From Flavobacterium aquaticum (GTDB lineage Bacteria; Bacteroidota; Bacteroidia; Flavobacteriales; Flavobacteriaceae): DNA of 64,000 bases. The notes below the pieces were generated by a model. It searched no databases. It was not told the DNA's origin and worked only from the letters and a program-made list of their open reading frames with translations. The position numbers and the translations under genes were made by a program. The stretch is taken from assembly GCF_003259835.1 (NCBI RefSeq), contig NZ_QLMI01000002.1:186001-250000 (forward strand), in the 5' to 3' direction. This document shows, piece by piece, positions 25,781 to 33,951 of this stretch. Every line of letters starts with the position of its first letter. Position 1 is the first letter of the stretch.

Positions 25781-26665
25781 ATGAAAATAGCATTATTTGG
25801 TCAATATTATCAAAATAGTACAGCTGAAACAGTACAAAAAGTAGTTTCGTTTTTAGAATCAAAAGAGATTGAAATTGCATTTGAAGCTCATTTTTTAGCC
25901 ACTTTAAAAGAAAAAAATATTGTTTCGAAAAACTACGAAACCTACTCGAGTTACAACACCCTAAACACTGATTACAAAGCATTAATTAGTATTGGTGGCG
26001 ATGGAACTATTTTAAAAGCAGCCACTTTTGTTAGAGATAAAAACATTCCTATTATTGGAATTAATGCAGGAAGATTAGGTTTCTTAGCAACGATTCAGTT
26101 TGATAATATTGAGCCTCTTTTGCAAAAATTATTAGATAACGATTATGCCATTTCTAAAAGAACCTTGTTAAGCATTGAAACCTCTCCTGAATACGACAAT
26201 TTTAGAGAATTAGATTTTGCACTAAACGAAGTTACGGTTGCAAGAAAAGACACCACTTCGATGATTACTATTATTACTTATTTAAATGGAGAATATCTTA
26301 CATCCTATTGGGCTGATGGTTTAATTGTTTCAACCCCAACTGGTTCAACTGGATATTCATTAAGCTGTGGCGGACCCGTTTTAACTCCAAATGTAGAAAG
26401 CTTAGTTATAACTCCAATGGCACCACACAACTTAAACGCCAGACCTCTAGTTATAACAGATGATATGGAAATTGAACTTAGAATTTCTGGAAGAGAAGAG
26501 CAGTTTTTAATTTCATTAGATTCGAGAATTTCTGCTGTTTCAAAAGATACTATTGTTCGAATAAAAAAATCGCCTTTTACCATTTCAATAATTGAATTTA
26601 AAGAAGAATCGTTCCTAAATACGATTAGAAAAAAATTACTTTGGGGAGAAGACAAAAGAAATTAA
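25781..26665 (+). CDS. nadK: NAD kinase
   Basis: 294 aa. Phosphorylates NAD to NADP. The diacylglycerol-kinase-like GGDGT motif (SIGGDGTILKAAT, residues ~68-80) and the NE/D region (ALNEVTVARKDTTSMITI) are present, followed by the beta-sandwich domain with SYWADGLIVSTPTGSTGYSLSCGGP. Length and motifs are standard. It follows the CBS gene closely and precedes the envelope block led by DUF6089. Confidence 0.97.
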   Translation: MKIALFGQYYQNSTAETVQKVVSFLESKEIEIAFEAHFLATLKEKNIVSKNYETYSSYNTLNTDYKALISIGGDGTILKAATFVRDKNIPIIGINAGRLGFLATIQFDNIEPLLQKLLDNDYAISKRTLLSIETSPEYDNFRELDFALNEVTVARKDTTSMITIITYLNGEYLTSYWADGLIVSTPTGSTGYSLSCGGPVLTPNVESLVITPMAPHNLNARPLVITDDMEIELRISGREEQFLISLDSRISAVSKDTIVRIKKSPFTISIIEFKEESFLNTIRKKLLWGEDKRN

Positions 26666-26761
26666 CACTCTTTTTATATCATTTTTCATTTTTTAACGTT
26701 TTTAGCCTATTAAACGACAACAAAAAAATCCCATAAAATAGGGATAAGAAGTCAATATTGT

Positions 26762-26769
26762 TATATTTG
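26762..26769 (+). promoter_or_regulatory. -7 element for DUF6089-uppS-bamA unit
   Basis: TATATTTG, 16 nt before the ATG at 26786. Confidence 0.6.
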
Positions 26770-26785
26770 CAAACTATTTTAAAAA

Positions 26786-27469
26786 ATGAAGCACTTTTTA
26801 TTCTATATATTACTGATTTTCTGCGGTTTCAACGCTTATTCTCAAATCAATGAATTGGGAGTATTTGTTGGAGGAACAAACTATATTGGAGATATTGGAC
26901 CAACAGATTATATTGCTCCAAACGAACCTTCAATTGGGATATTATATAAATGGAATAGAAGCCCAAGACATGCTTATAGATTTTCATACACGCAAGGAAA
27001 ACTATCCTCTAAAGACATAGATAGTGATGTACCTAGTAGAAACTTAAGAGGAAATTCATTTGAAAATAGCGTAAAAGAGTTTTCAGCTGGTTTAGAATTC
27101 AATTTTATGGATTTTGATTTGCATGATGGTGATCCAAAAATATCTCCTTATGTTTATTCTGGTTTGAGCTATTTTATCTATGATGAAATTTACATTTTAG
27201 ACAACAATAGTAAAGTGGACTATCAAGATAGTACTTTTGCAATTCCTATGGTTTTAGGAGTTAAAGCTCGATTATTTCGCAATTTTATTATAGGAGCAGA
27301 AGTTGGTTTTAGATACACCTTTACAGACAATTTAGATGGAAGTAATCCTGAAAATGACAATTTTGAGAGCTTACGTTTTGGAAATAAAAACAGTAATGAC
27401 TGGTATGTATTTACTGGATTAACGTTAACTTACACATTTGGGCAAAACCCATGTTTTTGTGCAGAATAA
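26786..27469 (+). CDS. DUF6089-type outer-membrane beta-barrel protein
   Basis: 227 aa. Signal peptide to about YSQIN (residue ~19), then alternating beta-strands (ELGVFVGGTNYIGDIGP, SIGILYKWNRSPRHAYRF) and an aromatic C-terminal strand (YVFTGLTLTYTFG) typical of small barrels. Homologues next to uppS/bamA are annotated DUF6089. The uppS ATG begins one base past this stop, so the genes are translationally close; an assembly or envelope role with BamA is inferred from position. Confidence 0.85.
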   Translation: MKHFLFYILLIFCGFNAYSQINELGVFVGGTNYIGDIGPTDYIAPNEPSIGILYKWNRSPRHAYRFSYTQGKLSSKDIDSDVPSRNLRGNSFENSVKEFSAGLEFNFMDFDLHDGDPKISPYVYSGLSYFIYDEIYILDNNSKVDYQDSTFAIPMVLGVKARLFRNFIIGAEVGFRYTFTDNLDGSNPENDNFESLRFGNKNSNDWYVFTGLTLTYTFGQNPCFCAE

Positions 27470-27470
27470 G

Positions 27471-28214
27471 ATGGAATTATTAGATAAAATAAATAAAGAC
27501 CAACTTCCACAACATCTAGCAATTATCATGGATGGAAATGGCAGATGGGCAAAACAAAAAGGATTACTTAGAGCTCTTGGACACGAAAGTGGCACAAAAT
27601 CAGTAAGAAAAACAGTTGAAAGCTGCGCAAAATTAGGAGTCCAAAACCTTACTTTATATGCTTTCTCTACTGAGAACTGGAATCGTCCAAAAATGGAAGT
27701 TGACACTTTAATGAAGCTATTAGTTTCTTCGTTAAAAAAGGAAATTAAGACTTTACAAACTAATAATATTAAATTAAATGCCATTGGAAATTTAACAAAT
27801 TTACCCGATAGCGTTCAAAAAGAATTACAAGAAGTAATTAGTAAAACAGCCGAAAATACTAGGATGACACTAACATTAGCACTTAGTTATGGTGCTAGAG
27901 AAGAACTTATTCAAGCTGTTAAAAAAATATCGAACAAAGTTAAAAATAATATAATTTCTGAAGAGGCTATTGACGAATCAATTATTAATCAGCATCTTTA
28001 CACACACAATTTACCCGATGTAGATTTGGTAATTAGAACAAGTGGCGAACATAGAATAAGCAATTTTCTTTTATGGCAAATAGCTTACGCCGAGTTCTAT
28101 TTTACAGATGTACTTTGGCCAGATTTTTCAGAAACCCATTTGTATGAAGCAATTATTAGTTATCAAAAACGTGAACGCCGATTTGGAAAAACAAGCGAAC
28201 AAATTATACCTTAA
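27471..28214 (+). CDS. uppS: isoprenyl transferase (undecaprenyl diphosphate synthase)
   Basis: 247 aa from the ATG at 27471. A cis-prenyltransferase that extends farnesyl diphosphate to undecaprenyl diphosphate, the lipid carrier for peptidoglycan. The signature AIIMDGNGRWAKQKGLLRALGH (catalytic Asp, FPP-binding basic residues) is at residues ~15-36, with FSTENWNRP and the C-terminal DLVIRTSGEHRISNFLLWQ (metal/IPP binding). It lies between DUF6089 and bamA with minimal spacing. Confidence 0.97.
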   Translation: MELLDKINKDQLPQHLAIIMDGNGRWAKQKGLLRALGHESGTKSVRKTVESCAKLGVQNLTLYAFSTENWNRPKMEVDTLMKLLVSSLKKEIKTLQTNNIKLNAIGNLTNLPDSVQKELQEVISKTAENTRMTLTLALSYGAREELIQAVKKISNKVKNNIISEEAIDESIINQHLYTHNLPDVDLVIRTSGEHRISNFLLWQIAYAEFYFTDVLWPDFSETHLYEAIISYQKRERRFGKTSEQIIP

Positions 28215-28218
28215 AAAA

Positions 28219-30858
28219 ATGTTGAAAAAAGGATTACCATTATTTACATTATTTACATTACTATTCAGCTCTTCGCTTTTTGCTCAAGAAACAAAATTAG
28301 AAAGTGGAAAATCATATATATTAGCTAAAATTGATGTTACTGGAAAAATCAGTTATAACGAACAAACCGTTACTACTTTTACTGGATTAGAAAAAGGACA
28401 ACAAATAATTGTACCTGGAGAAGACATTAGTGCTGCCATTAAAAAATTATGGAAATTAGGATTATTCTCTGATGTAAATTTTTATGTTAATAAAATTGAA
28501 GGAGATAGTATCTTTTTAGAACTTAATATTAATGAACTTCCTAAATTATCTGAAGTTAAAATTCAAGGTGTAAAAAAAGGAAAAATTGAAGAACTAATTA
28601 AAGATGCCGACTTAAAAAAAGGTAAAATCGTTAACGAAAATTTAATTACAACTACAAAAAATTACTTCGAAAACAAGTATAAAAAAGAAGGATATTATCA
28701 AGCAAAAGTTGCAATCAACACTATTCCAGACAGCTTAGGTAACGAAGTTAAAATGGTGGTAAATATTGATAAAGGCAACAAAGTAAAAGTAAAAAGTATA
28801 GATTTTGAAGGCAATGAACAGTTGAGCGATTCAAAACTTAAAAAAGCTTTTAAAAATACTAAGCAACGTAATTTTGTTCGATTCTATAAAAAATCGAAAT
28901 TTATAAAAGAAAAATACAAAGAAGATTTAACTGCCGTAATTGATAAGTACAAAGAAAAAGGGAATAGAGATGCCCGAATTATTTATGATTCTGTTACCTA
29001 TGATAAAAAATCTAATACCGTATCGATTAAAGTAAAATTAGAAGAAGGAAGAAAATACTACTTTGGAGATATTCGCTATCTTGGAAATACAATATATACA
29101 GAACGCCAACTTAATTCGCTTTTAGGTATTAAAAAAGGGGACGTTTATAATGGAACCTTACTTCAAAAAAGAATTGCAGACCAATCAAAACCAGATGGAG
29201 AAGATTTAACAAACTTATACCAAAACAATGGTTATTTATTTTCAAGTATCAACCCGGTTGAGGTAAGAACTGAAAATGACACAATTGATTTTGAAATTAG
29301 AATTACAGAAGGTCCAATTGCCTATTTCAACAAAATTACTGTTGTAGGAAATGATAAAACTAACGACCACGTAATTTATAGAGAATTAAGAACAAAACCT
29401 GGACAAAAGTACAGCAAAGAAGATTTAATACGCTCTATTCGTGAAATTGGACAATTAGGTTTCTTTGACCCTGAAGCTATTAAACCCGATTTTAAAAATG
29501 TTGACCCACAAGCTGGAACTGTTGACATTGAGTATAGTGTTGTAGAAAAAGGTTCAAGCCAAGTAGAATTACAAGGTGGTTATGGTGGTGGTGGATTTAT
29601 TGGAACGTTAGGACTATCGTTCAATAACTTCTCTGCTCGAAAAATGTTTAAAAAAGATGCTTACAAACCACTTCCTATGGGTGATGGTCAAAAAATGGCA
29701 TTGCGTTTACAAGGAAGCTCATACTTTCAAACATATAGTTTATCTTTCTCTGAACCATGGTTTGGAGGTAAAAAACCTGTGAGTTTCTCAACATCATTAT
29801 CACACAGTAAACAATTCTTATACAATTACAGATCAAGAGATGTAAATAGAAGTCAAAGTTTTAACATTACATCACTTTCAGTTGGAATTGCTAAAAGACT
29901 TACTGTTCCAGATGACTATTTTGTATTATCTCAAGCTGTATCATTTCAGTATTATGATTTAAATAATTACAACACTGGATTATTTACTTTTGGAGATGGA
30001 GCATCAAGAAACTTAGCCTATACAATTGCTTTATCTAGAAACAGTAAAGGTGTAAATCCAATTTTCCCTACTACAGGTTCTGAATTTAGTATTTCTGGAA
30101 AATTTACTCTACCATATTCTTTATTTAATGGGGTTGATTATGATAATTTAGAAAATTTAAAAGAGTACAAAGATAGAGCAACGGAAGCTGGAGAAGCTCC
30201 AAATGGCGCAAATATTAATATTGGAGATTACTTAGATGAAGATGGTAATCCAGTAAATGATGGTGATTCGGATCCAGAAAACGACTATTTGAGTGCTGCA
30301 GTAGACCGAGGAAAAGTAGACCAAAAAAGATACAATTGGTTAGAATATTACAAAGTTAAATTCAAAGCAGACTGGTACACGAGAGTTTATGAAAAATTAG
30401 TCTTAAGAACGAATGCAGAATTTGGTTTCATGGGAGCTTATACAAACAGAGGTTTAGTACCTTTTGAAAGATTCTTCCTTGGAGGTGATGGTTTAGCTAA
30501 CTTCTCATTAGACGGCAGAGAAGTAATTCAATTAAGAGGATATCCTAACAACTCATTATCATCTCAAGATGGAGGAACAATTTATAACAAATTTTCATTA
30601 GAGTTAAGATATCCAATCACCTTAAATCAGTCCGCTTCAATTTACGCTTTAAGTTTCTTAGAAGCAGGTTCTGCATTCGACAAGTTTAAACAATACAATC
30701 CTTTTAAACTTCAACGTTCAGCAGGAGTTGGTGTACGTGTATTTATGCCAGCATTTGGGTTATTAGGAATTGATTTTGCACACGGTTTTGATGCTATCCC
30801 AGGAGAAACAGTTAAAAGTGGTTGGCAAACACACTTTATTATTGGACAACAATTTTAA
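28219..30858 (+). CDS. bamA: outer-membrane assembly factor BamA
   Basis: 879 aa from the ATG at 28219 (MLKKGLPLFTLF). Signal peptide ends near LFAQE (residue ~24). Five POTRA domains are read across residues ~35-440 (ILAKIDVTGKISYNEQT, VKSIDFEGNEQLSDSKLKKAFK, YYFGDIRYLGNTIYTERQLN, FNKITVVGNDKTNDHVIYREL), then an Omp85 barrel with QGGYGGGGFIGTLGLSFNNF and the family lid motif VRVFMPAFGLLGIDFAHGFD. It inserts beta-barrel proteins into the outer membrane. It starts 4 nt after uppS. An insertion of ~60 aa (residues ~640-705, rich in Asp, Glu and Asn) lies in an extracellular loop. Confidence 0.97.
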   Translation: MLKKGLPLFTLFTLLFSSSLFAQETKLESGKSYILAKIDVTGKISYNEQTVTTFTGLEKGQQIIVPGEDISAAIKKLWKLGLFSDVNFYVNKIEGDSIFLELNINELPKLSEVKIQGVKKGKIEELIKDADLKKGKIVNENLITTTKNYFENKYKKEGYYQAKVAINTIPDSLGNEVKMVVNIDKGNKVKVKSIDFEGNEQLSDSKLKKAFKNTKQRNFVRFYKKSKFIKEKYKEDLTAVIDKYKEKGNRDARIIYDSVTYDKKSNTVSIKVKLEEGRKYYFGDIRYLGNTIYTERQLNSLLGIKKGDVYNGTLLQKRIADQSKPDGEDLTNLYQNNGYLFSSINPVEVRTENDTIDFEIRITEGPIAYFNKITVVGNDKTNDHVIYRELRTKPGQKYSKEDLIRSIREIGQLGFFDPEAIKPDFKNVDPQAGTVDIEYSVVEKGSSQVELQGGYGGGGFIGTLGLSFNNFSARKMFKKDAYKPLPMGDGQKMALRLQGSSYFQTYSLSFSEPWFGGKKPVSFSTSLSHSKQFLYNYRSRDVNRSQSFNITSLSVGIAKRLTVPDDYFVLSQAVSFQYYDLNNYNTGLFTFGDGASRNLAYTIALSRNSKGVNPIFPTTGSEFSISGKFTLPYSLFNGVDYDNLENLKEYKDRATEAGEAPNGANINIGDYLDEDGNPVNDGDSDPENDYLSAAVDRGKVDQKRYNWLEYYKVKFKADWYTRVYEKLVLRTNAEFGFMGAYTNRGLVPFERFFLGGDGLANFSLDGREVIQLRGYPNNSLSSQDGGTIYNKFSLELRYPITLNQSASIYALSFLEAGSAFDKFKQYNPFKLQRSAGVGVRVFMPAFGLLGIDFAHGFDAIPGETVKSGWQTHFIIGQQF

Positions 30859-30973
30859 GGTTTGTTAGTACTTTTTTGTTAAATTCGTAAAAATATTTTA
30901 TCATTTATTGCGTTTGACATTTATCAAAGTAGAATCGAAGACTGATTCAACCACTAAACAAAATTAAATTGAA

Positions 30974-31990
30974 ATGAAAAAACTATTATTTATACTTGCT
31001 TTAATCTCTTTTTCTTCTAATGGACAAACAGCTAGAGGAGTTAAAATTGGTTATATAGATATGGAATATATCTTAGAAAAAGTGCCTGATTATGCTGATG
31101 CAAACAATCAATTAGAACAAAAAGCACAAAAATGGAAGCAAGAAATAGAAGTTAAAAAAACCGAAATAACAAAGTTAAAAGACGCTTTAAAAACAGAACG
31201 CGTTTTATTAACCAAAGAATTAATTGAAGAAAGAGAAGAAGAAATTGGACACTTAGAAAAAGAACTTCTTGAATATCAAGAAAAGCGTTTTGGACCTCAA
31301 GGTGATTTAATTATTCAAAAATCTGTTTTAGTTAAACCTATTCAAGATCAAATTTTTACTATTGTTCAAGATGTTGCCGAACAAAGAAAATATGATTTTA
31401 TTTTTGACAAATCTTCAGATTTAACGATGTTATTTGCTGCTCAAAAATACGACATAAGTGATTATGTAGTAAAAAAACTAGCAGCTTCTCAAAAAAGAGA
31501 AGAAATGACAAAAAAACAGCTAAAAGCTCAAGAAGCTAAAGATGCTTTAGAAGAATCTCTTGAAGAAAATCCTGCTTATACAGAAAGACAAAGAATCTTA
31601 GATGAAAAAAAAGCAGCAAGAGAAAAACTAATTGAAGAACGCAAATTAGCTAATGAACAAAAGAAAGCTGATACCGCAGAAAAAAGAAAAAAATTACTTG
31701 AAGAACGTAATGCTAAAAAAAATGGCACAGTAATTGAAAATAAATCTTCTGAAGACATTAAAGAGGCAGACAACAAAGAAGAATCAAAAGATAGTGGTGA
31801 AGAAAAAGTTACCACCGAAGAAAAAAAACCTACGCCGGCTGAAATTAGACAAAAAGCAATTGACGATAGAAATAAAAAATTAGAAGAGCGCAAAAAAGCT
31901 ATAGAAGATAAAAAGAAAAAAATAGCTGCAGACAAAGAAGCTGCAAAAAAAGCAAAAGAACAAAAAACAGAAACAGAGAATAAAGATTAA
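30974..31990 (+). CDS. OmpH/Skp-family chaperone with long charged C-terminal extension
   Basis: 338 aa, about twice the usual Skp length. Signal peptide to ~residue 18, then the OmpH core (VKIGYIDMEYILEKVPDYADANNQLEQKA, residues ~22-50) with the coiled-coil prong to ~190. Residues ~190-338 are an almost uninterrupted Lys/Glu/Arg helix (AREKLIEERKLANEQKK type) and probably form a long single helix or coiled coil. Skp holds unfolded outer-membrane proteins in the periplasm for BamA, whose gene lies directly upstream. A second, normal-length ompH follows 24 nt later. Confidence 0.92.
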   Translation: MKKLLFILALISFSSNGQTARGVKIGYIDMEYILEKVPDYADANNQLEQKAQKWKQEIEVKKTEITKLKDALKTERVLLTKELIEEREEEIGHLEKELLEYQEKRFGPQGDLIIQKSVLVKPIQDQIFTIVQDVAEQRKYDFIFDKSSDLTMLFAAQKYDISDYVVKKLAASQKREEMTKKQLKAQEAKDALEESLEENPAYTERQRILDEKKAAREKLIEERKLANEQKKADTAEKRKKLLEERNAKKNGTVIENKSSEDIKEADNKEESKDSGEEKVTTEEKKPTPAEIRQKAIDDRNKKLEERKKAIEDKKKKIAADKEAAKKAKEQKTETENKD

Positions 31991-32014
31991 ATAACTTAAA
32001 TTTTACAATTAAAA

Positions 32015-32521
32015 ATGAAACAATTAAAAACATTAGCAATCGCAATCGTACTTTTCATTGGAACACAGGTTTCAGCTCAAACAAAAGTTGCTCATATAGA
32101 CGTACAAGCCTTAATGACTACAATGCCTGAAATGAAAACGGCACAAGATCAAATGAAAAAAATTCAGGAGACTTACGATAAAGATTACAAAAACATGGTA
32201 GCAGAATACCAAACTAAATTACAAAAATACGAGCAAGAAGCTCCAACTGCTGGTGACGCTTTAAACGAAACACGTTCTAAAGAAATGCAAGACATGGGTA
32301 GCCGTATTCAACAATTTGAACAAACAGCTAAAAAAGAATTAGGTCAAAAAGAAATGGACTTAATTAAACCTATTATGGAAAAAGCTCAAAAAGCAATTCA
32401 AAAAGTAGCAAAAGCAAAAGGTGTTAACTATGTTTTAGATGCTACAACTGGTTCAGGAGTTTTGTTTGCTGAAGGTGGAATTGACTTATTAGCTGACGTA
32501 AAAAAAGAATTAGGTTTCTAA
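32015..32521 (+). CDS. OmpH/Skp-family periplasmic chaperone
   Basis: 168 aa, standard Skp size. Signal ends about VSAQT (residue ~22); the core KVAHIDVQALMTTMPEMKTAQDQMKK starts the beta-body. The coiled-coil arms span residues ~45-130, and the C-terminus closes the body (GVNYVLDATTGSGVLF). It follows bamA and the longer ompH and is followed by a terminator, so it ends the uppS-bamA-ompH unit. Confidence 0.95.
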   Translation: MKQLKTLAIAIVLFIGTQVSAQTKVAHIDVQALMTTMPEMKTAQDQMKKIQETYDKDYKNMVAEYQTKLQKYEQEAPTAGDALNETRSKEMQDMGSRIQQFEQTAKKELGQKEMDLIKPIMEKAQKAIQKVAKAKGVNYVLDATTGSGVLFAEGGIDLLADVKKELGF

Positions 32522-32541
32522 TTAATTCAACTTAGAATTTT

Positions 32542-32583
32542 AAAAACTGCTCAATCTAAATTTGGATTGAGCAGTTTTTTTTT
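32542..32583 (+). terminator. terminator of the bamA-ompH unit
   Basis: AAAACTGCTCAATC / GATTGAGCAGTTTT 14-bp stem with a long T-run. Confidence 0.88.
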
Positions 32584-32590
32584 ATTTTTG
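32583..32590 (+). promoter_or_regulatory. -7 element for murI
   Basis: TATTTTTG overlaps the end of the upstream T-run and lies 5 nt before the murI ATG; transcription would start about at the AUG. Confidence 0.45.
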
Positions 32591-32595
32591 TTCTT

Positions 32596-33375
32596 ATGAA
32601 AAATGAAAATCCTATAGGTTTATTTGATTCGGGCATTGGCGGCACTTCTATTTGGAAAGAAGTACATGCTTTAATGCCTAATGAGAACACCATTTATTTG
32701 GCAGATAGTAAAAATGCTCCTTATGGCTTAAAATCTAAGGATGAAATTATAGCGCTTAGCTGTAAGAACACGGAATTTCTTTTAGAAAAAAATTGTAAAA
32801 TTATTGTTGTTGCCTGCAATACCGCAACAACCAATGCTATAAAAGAATTAAGAGCTAAATACGATATTCCATTCATTGGTATCGAGCCTGCAATTAAACC
32901 TGCAGCATTACAATCGAAAACACAAACCATTGGAATCTTAGCCACAAAAGGAACGCTTAATAGCGAATTATTTCATAAAAGTGTAGAAAACCACCCAGAA
33001 GTCAAAATAATTGAGCAAATAGGTCACGGATTAGTTCAACTAATAGAAAACGGCGATATCAATTCACCAGAAATGGAAGAACTATTAAAAAGTTATCTAA
33101 AACCAATGATTGAAAAAAACATTGATTATTTAGTTTTAGGGTGTAGTCACTATCCTTATTTAATTCCTCAAATTCAAAAAATACTACCGCAACACATCAA
33201 AATTATTGATTCTGGAGAAGCGGTAGCAAAGCAAACGCATAAGATATTAGAGCAAAACCATTTACTAAATGTATCAAAAGAAAAAAGCTCGCAAATATTC
33301 TACACGAATAGCGAGCCTGAAGTTTTAGAAACTATCTTAAATCATAATGAAAAAGTGCTTTATAAGAATTTTTAG
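32596..33375 (+). CDS. murI: glutamate racemase
   Basis: 259 aa. Makes D-glutamate for peptidoglycan. The two catalytic Cys lie in VVACNTATTNAIKELR (~residue 74) and LVLGCSHYPYLIPQI (~residue 184); the N-terminus GLFDSGIGGTSI holds the substrate-binding Asp-Ser. Length is standard. It lies after the bamA-ompH terminator with its own putative promoter and ends base-to-base against the convergent carbonic-anhydrase gene. Confidence 0.96.
   Translation: MKNENPIGLFDSGIGGTSIWKEVHALMPNENTIYLADSKNAPYGLKSKDEIIALSCKNTEFLLEKNCKIIVVACNTATTNAIKELRAKYDIPFIGIEPAIKPAALQSKTQTIGILATKGTLNSELFHKSVENHPEVKIIEQIGHGLVQLIENGDINSPEMEELLKSYLKPMIEKNIDYLVLGCSHYPYLIPQIQKILPQHIKIIDSGEAVAKQTHKILEQNHLLNVSKEKSSQIFYTNSEPEVLETILNHNEKVLYKNF
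33281..33317 (-). terminator. terminator hairpin inside murI for the convergent carbonic-anhydrase gene
   Basis: On the minus strand GCTCGC-TATTC / GAATA-TTT-GCGAGC (with a 3-nt bulge) is followed by six T. The two genes abut with no spacer, so minus-strand transcription would have to end here, within murI. Confidence 0.55.
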
Positions 33376-33888
33376 CTAATCTTTAAACCAACCTGAATAC
33401 ATAACGTAGTTATTTGAAATGCGTTCAATTTCTCCAGCAAAATCACTTTGATCAATATCCTTAACTTTCTTTGCTGGAACTCCTGCATAAATACAACCCG
33501 ATTCTACAACTGTATTTTGTGTAATAACGGAACCCGCAGCTACAATTGAGTTACTTTCAATAACACAATTATCCATTACAATAGCTCCCATTCCGATTAA
33601 AACATTGTCTTTTATAGTGCAACCATGTACAATGGCGTTATGTCCTATTGAAACATTATTACCAATAACAGTAGGATGTTTTTGATAAGTACAATGAACA
33701 ACTGCTCCATCCTGGATATTTACTTTGTTTCCTATTGTTATTGAATTAACATCACCTCTAATAACCGCATTAAACCAAACACTACAATTAGCCCCAAAAG
33801 TAACTTCTCCAACAATTGTAGCATTCTCGGCTACGTAACAATCTTCAGGGATTTGTGGGTATTTCCCGTTAACCTCTTTAATTAACAT
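33376..33888 (-). CDS. gamma-carbonic-anhydrase-like hexapeptide protein
   Basis: 170 aa left-handed beta-helix (hexapeptide repeats [LIV]GxxxxI across residues ~15-130). Zinc-ligand-type His residues are at QDGAVVHCTY, NVSIGHNAIVHG, in the pattern of the YrdA/PaaY gamma-CA family. Activity as a carbonic anhydrase is a family inference. Cytosolic. It ends directly against murI and starts from a promoter that overlaps the sprF-like terminator. Confidence 0.9.
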   Translation of the reverse strand: MLIKEVNGKYPQIPEDCYVAENATIVGEVTFGANCSVWFNAVIRGDVNSITIGNKVNIQDGAVVHCTYQKHPTVIGNNVSIGHNAIVHGCTIKDNVLIGMGAIVMDNCVIESNSIVAAGSVITQNTVVESGCIYAGVPAKKVKDIDQSDFAGEIERISNNYVMYSGWFKD

Positions 33889-33901
33889 ACTTTATACTTT
33901 T

Positions 33902-33929
33902 AAAAAAAATGTCCCGATAAATCGGGACA
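33902..33929 (-). terminator. terminator of sprF-like gene
   Basis: TGTCCCGA-TTTA-TCGGGACA followed by eight T on the minus strand. Confidence 0.88.
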
Positions 33930-33935
33930 AATATA
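33928..33935 (-). promoter_or_regulatory. -7 element for gamma-carbonic-anhydrase gene
   Basis: TATATTTG on the minus strand, with its last two bases at the edge of the preceding terminator hairpin and ~40 nt from the ATG. Confidence 0.5.
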
Positions 33936-33951
33936 ATTGAAATTTCTATTT

